This document shows, in pieces, positions 14,052 through 21,798 of a DNA stretch of 22,326 bases. A program made the translations under genes and the position numbers. Location: the NCBI GenBank assembly GCA_947458985.1, contig CANHBA010000013.1, positions 1-22,326 on the forward strand, given 5' to 3'. How positions within the stretch are numbered: the first letter of the stretch is position 1; every line of letters begins with the position of its first letter. The notes under the pieces are model-generated. The model made no database searches. It had not been told where the DNA came from and saw only the letters and a program-made list of their open reading frames with translations. Source of the DNA: Flavobacteriales bacterium. Lineage in GTDB: Bacteria; Bacteroidota; Bacteroidia; Flavobacteriales_D; Crocinitomicaceae.

Positions 14052-15744
14052 GCTGTTTTACGCCCTGCTCTTGCTTGCTTTGGCTTCGTGTAAAATGCAC
14101 GAACCAATTGCGGCAACCCAAGATCCAGCTTATATCAGGCAGTTTCACAGTGGTGTGCGCAACATGCTCAACGAACAGCATGAGGCCGCAATCTCAGATT
14201 TCAAAGCCTGCCTTGCCAAACAACCCAACGACGCAGCGGTGCATTACGCGCTTTTTCAGTCCTACCTCAAGCAAGATCGCTACGAAGAAGCCGCCTACCA
14301 TACCGAACAAGCGGCCAAACTCGACCCTAAAAACTTGCATTACAAACGCGAGTTGGCGTTTATGTACCAACAATTAGGAAAAGCTCAAGAGGCTACTGTC
14401 GTTTTTGAAGGCTTATTGAAAGCTGATCCTAAAAACATCGACTATTACAGTGGCGCCCTTAAATGCTACGATGAACTCCAAAAACCAGCTAAGTCTTATG
14501 CTTTAATTGTAAAAATGGAGCAGCAACTCGGTGAAAATCCAAGTACGGTCCTGGAAAAGTTCCGTTTACTCCAACAAATGGGTAAGTCAAAAGAAAGCGT
14601 AGCACTGCTAGAAGCGGCAAGAATTACTTTTCCTTCTGAACCGAGTATTCTCGCCAATTTAGTCGATCATTATTTTAGAATGCAAGATTATTCGGCAGGC
14701 TTTGGCTTGCTCAAAGACCTTGTTGAAGCCGATCCAAACAATGGAGTTGCCCTTCTGATGTACGGCGAAATGCTCTACCGCAGCGGTAAGCAGGACGAAG
14801 GCAAAAAGTATTTGCACAAAGGTATTTTAGCTGAAGGCCCAAGCCTAGATCAGAAAATGAATATTTTGATCATGTTGGTCAATGAGAACAAACAGGCAGC
14901 TCCAGACCCTCAGTTGGAGCCGCTTGTTCAGTACATGACCCAAAGCTTTCCTAACGAAGCCAAGGCGCATTCTATTGCTGGCGATTACTATTATGTAGCA
15001 GGGCAACCCAATGCAGCCATCAACAACTATCGCCAAACCTTACGCTGTGACCCCAATTTGTATCCGGTCTGGAACCAAGTGCTCATTTTAGAATTTGAGC
15101 AAGGCCGTTGGTCCGACCTCCAAAAAGATGCCTCGGCCTGTGCAGAACTCTTTCCGAGCCAAGCACTTCCTTTCTTTTTCAAAGGCCTGACCCTGAACCG
15201 CAGTGGGGCTTTCGCAGCGGCCATCGAAAGCCTCGAAACAGCCAAATCGGTCTTGATCAAAGACAACGCTCTTCTGGCAGAAGTGATATGTCAGATAGCT
15301 GTTGCAACGCTGGGTCAAAAAAACAACGACAAAGCGCTGGCGCTATTTAAAGAAGCCATGACACTTAGCCAGGGAAATCCATTGATTGAATTGAATTACT
15401 TGCATGAGCTGGCTAAATATCAAATGGAGCCAACCAAAACCAATGAGCGCTTGGCAGAACTCGCTAGTCAATTTGGAGGCAATCCACGTAGTTCGTTTGA
15501 ATACGCATATTCATTTTTTCAATTAGGTCAATTCAGTGTTGCGCGTGATTGGCTCTTAAAGATCCAAGATCAAAAGTTTGTTCAAAGTGCCGTATATCAA
15601 GAATTGCTCGGCGATGTCTATTTCAAATTAGGTCAGCTTCAAGAAGCACTTGCTTGCTGGCAAAAGGCGCTTACTTATGGCGAAGGAAGTATTGTTCTTA
15701 CCGAGAAAATCACCCAAAAAAGCTATGTACAAAATCCTTATTAA
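14044..15744 (+). CDS. TPR-repeat lipoprotein
   Basis: A protein of 566 residues. The ATG at 14044, inside the end of the nucleotidyltransferase gene, yields a lipoprotein signal peptide with lipobox LALASC (Cys 16); a GTG at 14038 would only add two residues. Most of the mature chain consists of 34-residue helix-turn-helix tetratricopeptide repeats, with consensus features such as AVHYALFQSYLKQDRYEEAA, AKLDPKN, ELAFMYQQLGKAQEA and LLKADPKNIDYY; I count about a dozen, becoming irregular toward the middle and clear again at the end. TPR lipoproteins serve as scaffolds at the inner face of the outer membrane or in the periplasm; the partner is unknown. Its position between a sugar-activating enzyme and two envelope proteins suggests a role in envelope assembly. 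It overlaps the next gene by 20 nt. Confidence 0.9.
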   Translation: MNKLFYALLLLALASCKMHEPIAATQDPAYIRQFHSGVRNMLNEQHEAAISDFKACLAKQPNDAAVHYALFQSYLKQDRYEEAAYHTEQAAKLDPKNLHYKRELAFMYQQLGKAQEATVVFEGLLKADPKNIDYYSGALKCYDELQKPAKSYALIVKMEQQLGENPSTVLEKFRLLQQMGKSKESVALLEAARITFPSEPSILANLVDHYFRMQDYSAGFGLLKDLVEADPNNGVALLMYGEMLYRSGKQDEGKKYLHKGILAEGPSLDQKMNILIMLVNENKQAAPDPQLEPLVQYMTQSFPNEAKAHSIAGDYYYVAGQPNAAINNYRQTLRCDPNLYPVWNQVLILEFEQGRWSDLQKDASACAELFPSQALPFFFKGLTLNRSGAFAAAIESLETAKSVLIKDNALLAEVICQIAVATLGQKNNDKALALFKEAMTLSQGNPLIELNYLHELAKYQMEPTKTNERLAELASQFGGNPRSSFEYAYSFFQLGQFSVARDWLLKIQDQKFVQSAVYQELLGDVYFKLGQLQEALACWQKALTYGEGSIVLTEKITQKSYVQNPY

Positions 15745-16561
15745 TTCACTCCTTTTTGGTTGCTTATTCTTGGGTTTAAACGCCTGCAAGACATCTGAAG
15801 TAGTTGTGCAAGAAGGCAGCATCGAAAAATTACCAAAGCTCAAAGACAAAGAGCTCATCGACCGCATTGATAGTTTGTCAGGTATAGAACCCAAAACGTT
15901 TTATAGCAAACTCACCGTTACCTACAAAGACTTAAGCAAACCGGCTGAAGAAAACGAAATTTCGCTCAAAACATCCATCAAAATCGTCAGCGATAGCGCA
16001 GTTTCGGCCATAATTACCTATGCAAAGATTCCGGTCGTGACAGCACTTGTAACCCAAGACACCCTCAGCGTTGTCAACAAACGCGATCGCTGTTACACTG
16101 TGGCTTCACTCGATTATTTAAAAGAATTATTTGGCGTCGATTTTTCCTACGAGAACATCGAAGAAATCATTTACGGCAAACCCCTAGATTACCAACTGAC
16201 TCAAAAGTATTTTGTAGACAACGACCCTTTTCATTACAGTGTGTCTACACACAAAAAGCGCGACCGCAAAAAGCCAGACCGCAAACAAAAAGACGACCTC
16301 ATGATCCAGTACCATCTTACAAACGACGCTAAGGCCCTCAAGCAGACGCGCATCTGGAGCTTGGAAGACGCCACGGAGGTGAGTGTTGTCTACTTGGAAA
16401 GACAAGTAGTGGACGGCCTTGATTTACCTTCAAAAGTAGAAATCAATATCCGAACACCTAAAAAAGCGTTGTTGCTTACCTTAAACTACGAACGCGTAGA
16501 AGTCAATGAACCTCAAGAATTGATCATCGTCATACCAGAAAGCTATGAAAAATGTGATTAG
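15725..16561 (+). CDS. DUF4292-type lipoprotein (possibly LolA/LolB-like fold)
   Basis: A protein of 278 residues. The ATG at 15725 is preferred because it begins a compact lipoprotein signal with lipobox GLNAC (Cys 21); the longer frame from 15650 would bury it behind 25 charged residues. The mature protein contains features I associate with the DUF4292 family of Bacteroidota: LTVTYKD-like and ISLKTSIKIVSDSAVSAII strands, CYTVASLDYLKELFGVDFSYENIEE, and a basic KKRDRKKPDRKQK loop before the C-terminal strands. Family placement is from memory of these patterns and gene order. A relationship to the LolA/LolB lipoprotein carriers is possible, since both have a half-barrel of amphipathic strands, but it is unproven here. 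The start codon lies 20 nt inside the TPR gene and its stop overlaps the next start by 17 nt, indicating coupled translation. Confidence 0.82.
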   Translation: MYKILINSLLFGCLFLGLNACKTSEVVVQEGSIEKLPKLKDKELIDRIDSLSGIEPKTFYSKLTVTYKDLSKPAEENEISLKTSIKIVSDSAVSAIITYAKIPVVTALVTQDTLSVVNKRDRCYTVASLDYLKELFGVDFSYENIEEIIYGKPLDYQLTQKYFVDNDPFHYSVSTHKKRDRKKPDRKQKDDLMIQYHLTNDAKALKQTRIWSLEDATEVSVVYLERQVVDGLDLPSKVEINIRTPKKALLLTLNYERVEVNEPQELIIVIPESYEKCD

Positions 16562-17873
16562 ACTCCTTTTGCTTTTGTGTTTGGCGCAACAGGCCTATGC
16601 ACAACAAGACCAAAATCAGCTCAAGCGCGAGCAACAAAAATTAGAGAAACGCATCTCTAATACCAAAAAATTATTGAACAAGGTCAAGAACAACAGCCAG
16701 GCCTCGCTCAATGAAATTCGCCTGATCGAAAATCAAATTCGTAGCCGCGAAGCTTTGGTAAACCTTTTTGACAACCAAGTTCGGAGTGCCGAAATGAAAA
16801 TCGTTCAGAAGAAAATCGAGATCAAGCGTTTGCGCACTAAGCTATCTCAACTCAAGCAGCAATACCGCAAAATGTTTTTGTACGCCTACAAACACCGCGG
16901 AAACTACAATAAAGTCATGTACCTGTTGGCTTCAGCTGACTACAACGAAGCCTTGCGTCGCAACCGTTACCTCAAAAAAGTAGCAGCTGTTCAACGCAAG
17001 CAAGCGGCGCTTATCCAACAGCATCAACAGTTGATTTTTAAAGAAATCAATCAAATTGATTCTGAGAAGCAAATCAAGCAACAGGCGTTAGTTGAGAAGC
17101 AACAAGAACGCCAACTCATTGAGAAAGACAAAACCAAAAAGGAGAAGTCTTATCAAAAATTTAAGAAAGAAGAACAGGCGTTAGTGGCACAGCTCAAAGA
17201 AGATGAGCGCAAAAAATTACAGCTCAAAAAGCAAATTGATGCTGCCATTAGGGCCGATATCGCCAAAGAACAAGCACGTGAAGCTGCGCGTCAGGCTGAT
17301 ATCGCTAAAACAGCACCTAAGCCTGCTCCGAAAACCACTACCAAAACCACCACAGGTACCGCCACCACCACAACTGCTGCTCCCAAAACGACCACCACCA
17401 CCGCTGCACCTAAAGTTGTTGCAACACCTATTTCTACAGAAGGTGCTGCTATTGGCAAGAGTTTTGAATCCAACCGCGGGCGCTTGCCTTCACCGGTCGA
17501 TAATGGCAGTGTTACCGAAAGATTCGGCCGCAATTACCATCCTACCTTAAGTGGCGTGGAATGGAACAACAACGGCATAGACATCACTTGCAACAAAGGA
17601 TCTAAAGTGCGTGCCGTCTTTGAAGGCGAAGTGACTACCGTTTTTTCTGTGGCTGGTGCGGGTAAAGTTGTGATCATCAAGCACGGCGCCTATCGTACCG
17701 TATACGGCAACTTAGCCGAGACCTTCGTAGGTGTTGGCGCCAAAGTTTCTACCAAACAGGCCATTGGCACCTTGCTCAATGATGGAGGTGTGTCGGTGTG
17801 TCACTTTGAAGTGCATCAGGTAGTTGGCGTGAACCCTGTTACGCTCAACCCTTCTCTTTGGATTGGCCGCTAA
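16545..17873 (+). CDS. EnvC-like coiled-coil protein with degenerate LytM/M23 domain
   Basis: A secreted protein of 442 residues with a signal peptide (about 1-20), two long coiled-coil stretches (about 22-115 and 140-255, rich in Lys, Gln and Glu), a Thr/Pro/Ala linker (258-295) and a C-terminal LytM domain (about 312-442). In active M23 peptidases zinc is held by HxxxD and HxH. Here the first His is Asn 342 with Asp 346 kept (NNNGIDI), the HxH is V-C-H (418-420), and the usual YxHL is YGNL (387-390). Two metal or catalytic histidines are therefore lost, so it should not cut peptidoglycan itself but regulate an amidase, as EnvC does for AmiA/AmiB. It is the last gene of the array. Its 3' end overlaps the opposing O-antigen ligase gene by 29 nt. 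Confidence 0.9.
   Translation: MKNVIRLLLLLCLAQQAYAQQDQNQLKREQQKLEKRISNTKKLLNKVKNNSQASLNEIRLIENQIRSREALVNLFDNQVRSAEMKIVQKKIEIKRLRTKLSQLKQQYRKMFLYAYKHRGNYNKVMYLLASADYNEALRRNRYLKKVAAVQRKQAALIQQHQQLIFKEINQIDSEKQIKQQALVEKQQERQLIEKDKTKKEKSYQKFKKEEQALVAQLKEDERKKLQLKKQIDAAIRADIAKEQAREAARQADIAKTAPKPAPKTTTKTTTGTATTTTAAPKTTTTTAAPKVVATPISTEGAAIGKSFESNRGRLPSPVDNGSVTERFGRNYHPTLSGVEWNNNGIDITCNKGSKVRAVFEGEVTTVFSVAGAGKVVIIKHGAYRTVYGNLAETFVGVGAKVSTKQAIGTLLNDGGVSVCHFEVHQVVGVNPVTLNPSLWIGR
17316..17429 (+). repeat. Low-complexity Thr/Ala/Pro linker DNA in the EnvC-like gene
   Basis: Repeated ACC/ACT/AAA/GCT codons encode a linker of about 38 residues dominated by threonine with alanine, proline and lysine between the coiled coil and the LytM domain. 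Its repetitive nature makes it prone to length change; it is in frame and disrupts nothing. Confidence 0.7.
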
Positions 17874-19215
17874 GGCTCAGCTCGCTTTCGTAAACCAACC
17901 ACATAGCGCAAATGCCCCAGATGGGAACAGCCGCTTTGTCGGTGTCTAGATAATTATTCAAAAAGGCATGAATAAAATAAGTGCTGAGTGCCATTATAGT
18001 ACTTAAGACAATAATTCGGTCTTCTTTATTTTCTTTGGGCAAACGATGATACAGCGTGATACCTGTAAAGAAGATGGCTGCAACAACCCCAATTAAGCTG
18101 AGCATGCCTATTAATCCGGTTTCGGCTAAGGCACCCAAATATTCACTGTGTGCGTTGCCCATGTCGCCAAAGTTGGTCGAAATGATGGTAAGGTTTTCGG
18201 GCCGCTGAAACGGAGCATACTCAAAAGCGTAGGTTCCAGGGCCATAACCCATGATGGGGCGCTCCTTGAACATAGCAATGGCACAACTCCAGCGGTTGAT
18301 GCGCTCGAGGTTCGATGCATCTGTTGAAATATTAGCGGCACTTTGCAAGCGTTCATCGAATGCTTCTGTCGTGTGTTCGTATTTATTGCGCTCGAGCTCC
18401 ATCTGGATTTGATCCCAGCGGATGAATACTACGATCAGGCCAAGACCCGCTAACACGGCAATAGGTTTCCAAGAAATTTTGTAGTATAGCACTACAGCAA
18501 GCCCAATACTTCCCAAAACACTGAGCCAAGCAGCACGGGTATAGGACAGCACGAGCCCAATTAAAATGATGACAATAAGACTGATGAGCGTCATTTGCAC
18601 CAACGGATTGTGTTTTTTGTAGAGATAAAGCCCGACGGCAAGGGGTAGAATAAGGGCTACGATTGCACCATAAATGGTGTGGTCTTTGAAGAATGGCGAC
18701 ATTACCCAGTGTCCTTCTTTTTCGCCAAAACCATAAAAGGAATGATGGATCAGCGTGTATATGATCACAATGACTGTTGCCACGATAAATAGCCAAATAA
18801 AGCTGATCCGGTTGCTGCGATTCTGAAAGAAGTAAGTGCCAAAAAACAAGACTGGCACAATAAACCAAAGTCTGGCGAGAATGAATTTAAAAGACACTAA
18901 TGGATGGCTGCTCGTCAGGGCTGAAAGCAACATCCATAAGATATAAATGATGATTGCCCAAATAAGTGGGCTGCGCCAAATATTTTGTGGGAGGAACGCT
19001 TTTTTAATTTGAAAGGCGCTCAGTAAGATCATGAGCCCAAAAAGCAACGGTTCGGTCGGGACAAACAACCCAAAGCTACTGGTATATTCTTCGATATTGA
19101 TAGATAATGGCGTCAGAAAGGCCAAACTCAAGAAGAGCTTCTCGGTCTGAAAAATAGCGTAATAGATGGCCAATAAGCCAACTGGAATGAGGGAATAAAC
19201 AGTAGGGTCGGTCAT
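17845..19215 (-). CDS. O-antigen ligase/polymerase family membrane protein (WaaL/Wzy-like)
   Basis: An integral inner-membrane protein of 456 residues with about 11-12 hydrophobic segments. The family marks are the central LSYTRAAWLSVLGS segment, followed by a large periplasmic loop containing ERINRWSCAIAMFKERPIMG (with YGPGTY next) and GNAHSEYLGALAETGLIG. The conserved Arg of the first and the His of NAHSEY are the residues implicated in transfer of polysaccharide from undecaprenyl diphosphate. WaaL ligases, which join glycan to lipid A-core, and Wzy polymerases cannot be separated by sequence alone. It follows the Wzz-type gene by 7 nt, and the pair forms an operon-like unit with the flippase upstream. 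Its last 29 nt overlap the EnvC-like gene on the other strand. Confidence 0.9.
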   Translation of the reverse strand: MTDPTVYSLIPVGLLAIYYAIFQTEKLFLSLAFLTPLSINIEEYTSSFGLFVPTEPLLFGLMILLSAFQIKKAFLPQNIWRSPLIWAIIIYILWMLLSALTSSHPLVSFKFILARLWFIVPVLFFGTYFFQNRSNRISFIWLFIVATVIVIIYTLIHHSFYGFGEKEGHWVMSPFFKDHTIYGAIVALILPLAVGLYLYKKHNPLVQMTLISLIVIILIGLVLSYTRAAWLSVLGSIGLAVVLYYKISWKPIAVLAGLGLIVVFIRWDQIQMELERNKYEHTTEAFDERLQSAANISTDASNLERINRWSCAIAMFKERPIMGYGPGTYAFEYAPFQRPENLTIISTNFGDMGNAHSEYLGALAETGLIGMLSLIGVVAAIFFTGITLYHRLPKENKEDRIIVLSTIMALSTYFIHAFLNNYLDTDKAAVPIWGICAMWLVYESELSLSGQSKEKG

Positions 19216-19222
19216 TTGAACC

Positions 19223-20215
19223 TTATGCGGCGTTCTGCTGAAGTTCTTTGATGCGTTGTCTGATCAGCAAGAAAAACAAGCCGAATAAAAACCCGCCTAC
19301 AGTAGCTACCAACACAATAATCATGCGCTTTGGTTTTTCTTTGCGGTCTGCAATAACTGCTCTTTCCACCACAAATTTGTGATTGAAATTGGCATTTGCA
19401 TCGGATTCAGCTTGTTCGTAAGACACTTTGAAATCCTCAATTTTGACGATTTTTTCGTTGCGTTGGTATTCTAAACCGTCGTAAACAGAGCCATACTTGC
19501 TATTAGCTTCAATTTTTTTGCGGAGCTCTTCTTTTTCTTGTGGGTTCTTGGCATCGACCAATGCTTGGTAAAGGGTAGCTCTGGTATCGTTTGGCAATAC
19601 GCCAAGTTCAGCAAGGTCTTCTAAACACTTCAGGATAGAGTCGCGCTCTTTTTCCATTTGTTGTTTTTTGCGCAAATTGATTTGAAAGGCTGGAATGGTG
19701 CGTTCGCGGATCATTTCGTTTTTGATGGTATCGATGAGGTCTACGATATCATTAGCCATGGCAGCGGCTTGTTTTGGGTTTTCGTCGAGCACATCGATTT
19801 GAATGGAGCCATAGCGTGTACGTCCAAAAGTGAAATGTTCGTTATAGGCTTTATTGAGTTTGTAGTACTTGTTCGGATCTGTTTTAGAGATCTCGTAGTC
19901 TTGCATGAGGTCGTACTTCTGAACAATACGGTCTCTAATGCGCGAAGATGACAAAATTTGTACAAGTTGTTCGGCCTGTTCTTCTTCTCCGAAGTCCATA
20001 GCTGCAGCTTTTACATTTCGTTGTTCTGAGAAGGAGACATTACTCGATGCTGCAGGAAATACAATAGCTGTCGATAGATATAAAGGGGTAATCAGAAAAG
20101 CGACAATAATGGAAATGACAGCGGCTGCGCTTGTAAATAGCACCAAAGCTTTGCGTTGATTCCAAAGAAAAATTAATAAGGCGTTGCGTTGGTCTGAGAG
20201 GTTATTGTTTTCCAT
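19223..20215 (-). CDS. Wzz-type polysaccharide chain-length regulator
   Basis: An inner-membrane protein of 330 residues with the polysaccharide co-polymerase layout: a short cytoplasmic N-terminus, transmembrane helix 1 at about 23-44, a periplasmic domain that begins LYLSTAIVFPAASSN and continues into long alpha-helical coiled coil (about 160-290), and transmembrane helix 2 at about 296-317 with the Gly-rich VGGFLFGLFFLL pattern after a Lys-Pro-Lys-Arg stretch. There is no fused cytoplasmic tyrosine kinase domain (no Walker motifs), so it belongs with the LPS-type Wzz proteins and not the capsule BY-kinase type. It sets glycan length, probably with the adjacent O-antigen ligase/polymerase. 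It has its own promoter-like box 30 nt upstream. Confidence 0.9.
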   Translation of the reverse strand: MENNNLSDQRNALLIFLWNQRKALVLFTSAAAVISIIVAFLITPLYLSTAIVFPAASSNVSFSEQRNVKAAAMDFGEEEQAEQLVQILSSSRIRDRIVQKYDLMQDYEISKTDPNKYYKLNKAYNEHFTFGRTRYGSIQIDVLDENPKQAAAMANDIVDLIDTIKNEMIRERTIPAFQINLRKKQQMEKERDSILKCLEDLAELGVLPNDTRATLYQALVDAKNPQEKEELRKKIEANSKYGSVYDGLEYQRNEKIVKIEDFKVSYEQAESDANANFNHKFVVERAVIADRKEKPKRMIIVLVATVGGFLFGLFFLLIRQRIKELQQNAA

Positions 20216-20244
20216 AGGTCTTACTTGCGGGCGCTAATTTTTTT

Positions 20245-20252
20245 CAAAGCTA
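20245..20252 (-). promoter_or_regulatory. TAnnTTTG promoter box for the Wzz-ligase pair
   Basis: TAGCTTTG on the minus strand ends 29 nt upstream of the start at 20215, within the 62-nt gap after the flippase gene. It would give a leader of about 26 nt. No good -33 element is seen, so the two genes may also be read from the flippase promoter. Confidence 0.4.
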
Positions 20253-20277
20253 TGACAATAACTCCAAAAATCCATAT

Positions 20278-21756
20278 TTATTGCGTTTTACTGCGTTTTT
20301 GAACAAGCGAAATCAGCTCCTTGACATCTATAAATTTAAATGTAAAAAGCAGGAATATAGTTGCTAAAATATCAATTAGCAGGACCCAATTGCCATATAA
20401 ATAGCCTATCGGAGTCCAATCAACAATAACAAACCAAAACAATAAGACAATAATGAGCAACGGGTATCTATAAAAATGGGGATCAACAAGTGGCAATTTA
20501 AATAAGCGTTTACAGTAAATTGCTTGGGCCAGGGCAACAATAATTTGAGTAAGAGCCGCTACTCCTGCTGCAATAACAGCTCCGCCATTGAGCACTTTGG
20601 GAATTAAAATCAAATTCAAACTAATATTCACCAAAAAACCAACAAATGAAATGGTATTCAACACCTTCAATGATCCATTAGCCGTGAGCAAGGAGCCATA
20701 AATAAGGTTTGATGCCATTCCAAAAAAGGCGATGCTTAGTAAAAACAAAATGCTGCCACTATCGACAGAAGTATTTGAGTAAACTTGATCAATCAAGGCC
20801 CCTCCTCTAGAAAAACTAAAAACGATAAATGCCAAACTCGACCCCAATAGTAGTTTGCTGGCTTGGCTTACCAAAGCGCCAATTGCTTGTGGGTTTTCTT
20901 TGAGCATTTTGGCAAACATCGGGAAAAGTAAACCAGCAAAAACCATTGCAAACATGTACAAGGCATCAATTAAGCGATATGCTTGGGCATAATATGCCGC
21001 CTCTTGCTGGCCATTATCTGCGGAAAAGTGAAGGAGTAAAAGCGCGTCTATGCGGGTATAAAGCGTCATGAGCACAATGAGTAGTGCGTAAGGAAATGAT
21101 TTTTGAATGACGGGTAAAATGGTATTCAGACGCGGCCATTCCAATTGTGGTTTGAGCAGATACAATGCCAAACCTCCAGCAAAAAGAAAACTCATTGCGT
21201 AGCATCCGAATTGAAACATACTATAGGTTTCTATATCGATGAGTTTAAATCCGTCCGGATAAATGTAAATAATGTAGCCCATTGATAAGATGAGCAATAA
21301 TCGATCTAGAATACTTAAAAAGGCATCTAAACGAAAGCGTTGCAGACCGGCAAAATAGCTCCGAATAAAGGAGATGTTTGCAATTAAAAATTGGTTAAGT
21401 CCGAGCAAAAGGATCAGCCTATATTCGGTCCAGCTGAGTGTAACAAAAACTTTGAGAAGGCCAATTCCGGCCAGATAAACGAGCATTATTACAAGGCGCA
21501 GGCCAAGGATAGTTGACAATAATTTTTTGGCTTCAGGCAAATTTTGAGCGCTTAGCCTGGTGCTATAGTTATTGACACCTAAATCAAAAACGATAGAGAT
21601 AATGAGCGTAAAATTGAAGAAAGCGAAGTAAATCCCGTATTGTTGACCTACAATATTTTGTACGGCGGCATCAATTGCAAAGATGGCCAAGGGCTTCACC
21701 AATAGGTTCAACCCCAATGAAAAGAATAGATTCGAATAAAAACTGCGTTCCTTCAT
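20278..21756 (-). CDS. Polysaccharide/O-unit flippase (Wzx-like)
   Basis: A complete multi-pass membrane protein of 492 residues with about 12-14 hydrophobic helices, belonging to the polysaccharide biosynthesis/MATE-like flippase superfamily. The N-terminal pattern (a Lys-Pro in LLVKPLAIFAIDAAVQNIVG, then YGIYFAFFNFTLIISIVFDLG and NNYSTRLSAQ) and the later FFGMASNLIYGSLLTANGSLK with NGGAVIAAGVAALTQ are typical. It would move undecaprenyl-linked saccharide from the cytoplasmic to the periplasmic side, where the ligase/polymerase and Wzz-type proteins encoded just downstream act. Its composition is AT-rich compared with the central genes. It is the second flippase in the window and shows no close similarity to the partial one at the left edge. 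Confidence 0.9.
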   Translation of the reverse strand: MKERSFYSNLFFSLGLNLLVKPLAIFAIDAAVQNIVGQQYGIYFAFFNFTLIISIVFDLGVNNYSTRLSAQNLPEAKKLLSTILGLRLVIMLVYLAGIGLLKVFVTLSWTEYRLILLLGLNQFLIANISFIRSYFAGLQRFRLDAFLSILDRLLLILSMGYIIYIYPDGFKLIDIETYSMFQFGCYAMSFLFAGGLALYLLKPQLEWPRLNTILPVIQKSFPYALLIVLMTLYTRIDALLLLHFSADNGQQEAAYYAQAYRLIDALYMFAMVFAGLLFPMFAKMLKENPQAIGALVSQASKLLLGSSLAFIVFSFSRGGALIDQVYSNTSVDSGSILFLLSIAFFGMASNLIYGSLLTANGSLKVLNTISFVGFLVNISLNLILIPKVLNGGAVIAAGVAALTQIIVALAQAIYCKRLFKLPLVDPHFYRYPLLIIVLLFWFVIVDWTPIGYLYGNWVLLIDILATIFLLFTFKFIDVKELISLVQKRSKTQ

Positions 21757-21758
21757 TT

Positions 21759-21775
21759 GCCTGAGTAGGTCAGGC
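21759..21775. repeat. Inverted repeat at the flippase start region
   Basis: GCCTGA (21759-21764) and TCAGGC (21770-21775) are perfect 6-bp arms around GTAGG, just upstream of the flippase ATG at 21756. The expected transcription start from the adjacent TAnnTTTG box falls within it, so it could be an operator or shape the 5' end of the mRNA. It could also be the end signal of the preceding T9SS cargo gene, though no U-tract follows. Confidence 0.4.
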
Positions 21776-21776
21776 C

Positions 21777-21784
21777 CAAAGATA
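21777..21784 (-). promoter_or_regulatory. TAnnTTTG promoter box for the flippase gene
   Basis: TATCTTTG on the minus strand, 20 nt upstream of the flippase ATG, lies in the 42-nt gap between the T9SS cargo gene and the flippase. A TTTG is present further upstream but only 10 nt away, too close for a -33 element. Confidence 0.4.
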
Positions 21785-21798
21785 GGATTTTATTCAAA

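Noticed and set aside
15650..15724. N-terminal extension of the DUF4292-type lipoprotein
   Set aside because: It buries the lipobox behind a charged stretch and deepens the overlap with the TPR gene; the ATG at 15725 gives a normal lipoprotein signal.
18383..18868. Open frame of 161 codons on the minus strand within the O-antigen ligase gene
   Set aside because: Same strand but a different frame from a clear membrane protein; its composition is not that of a real protein.
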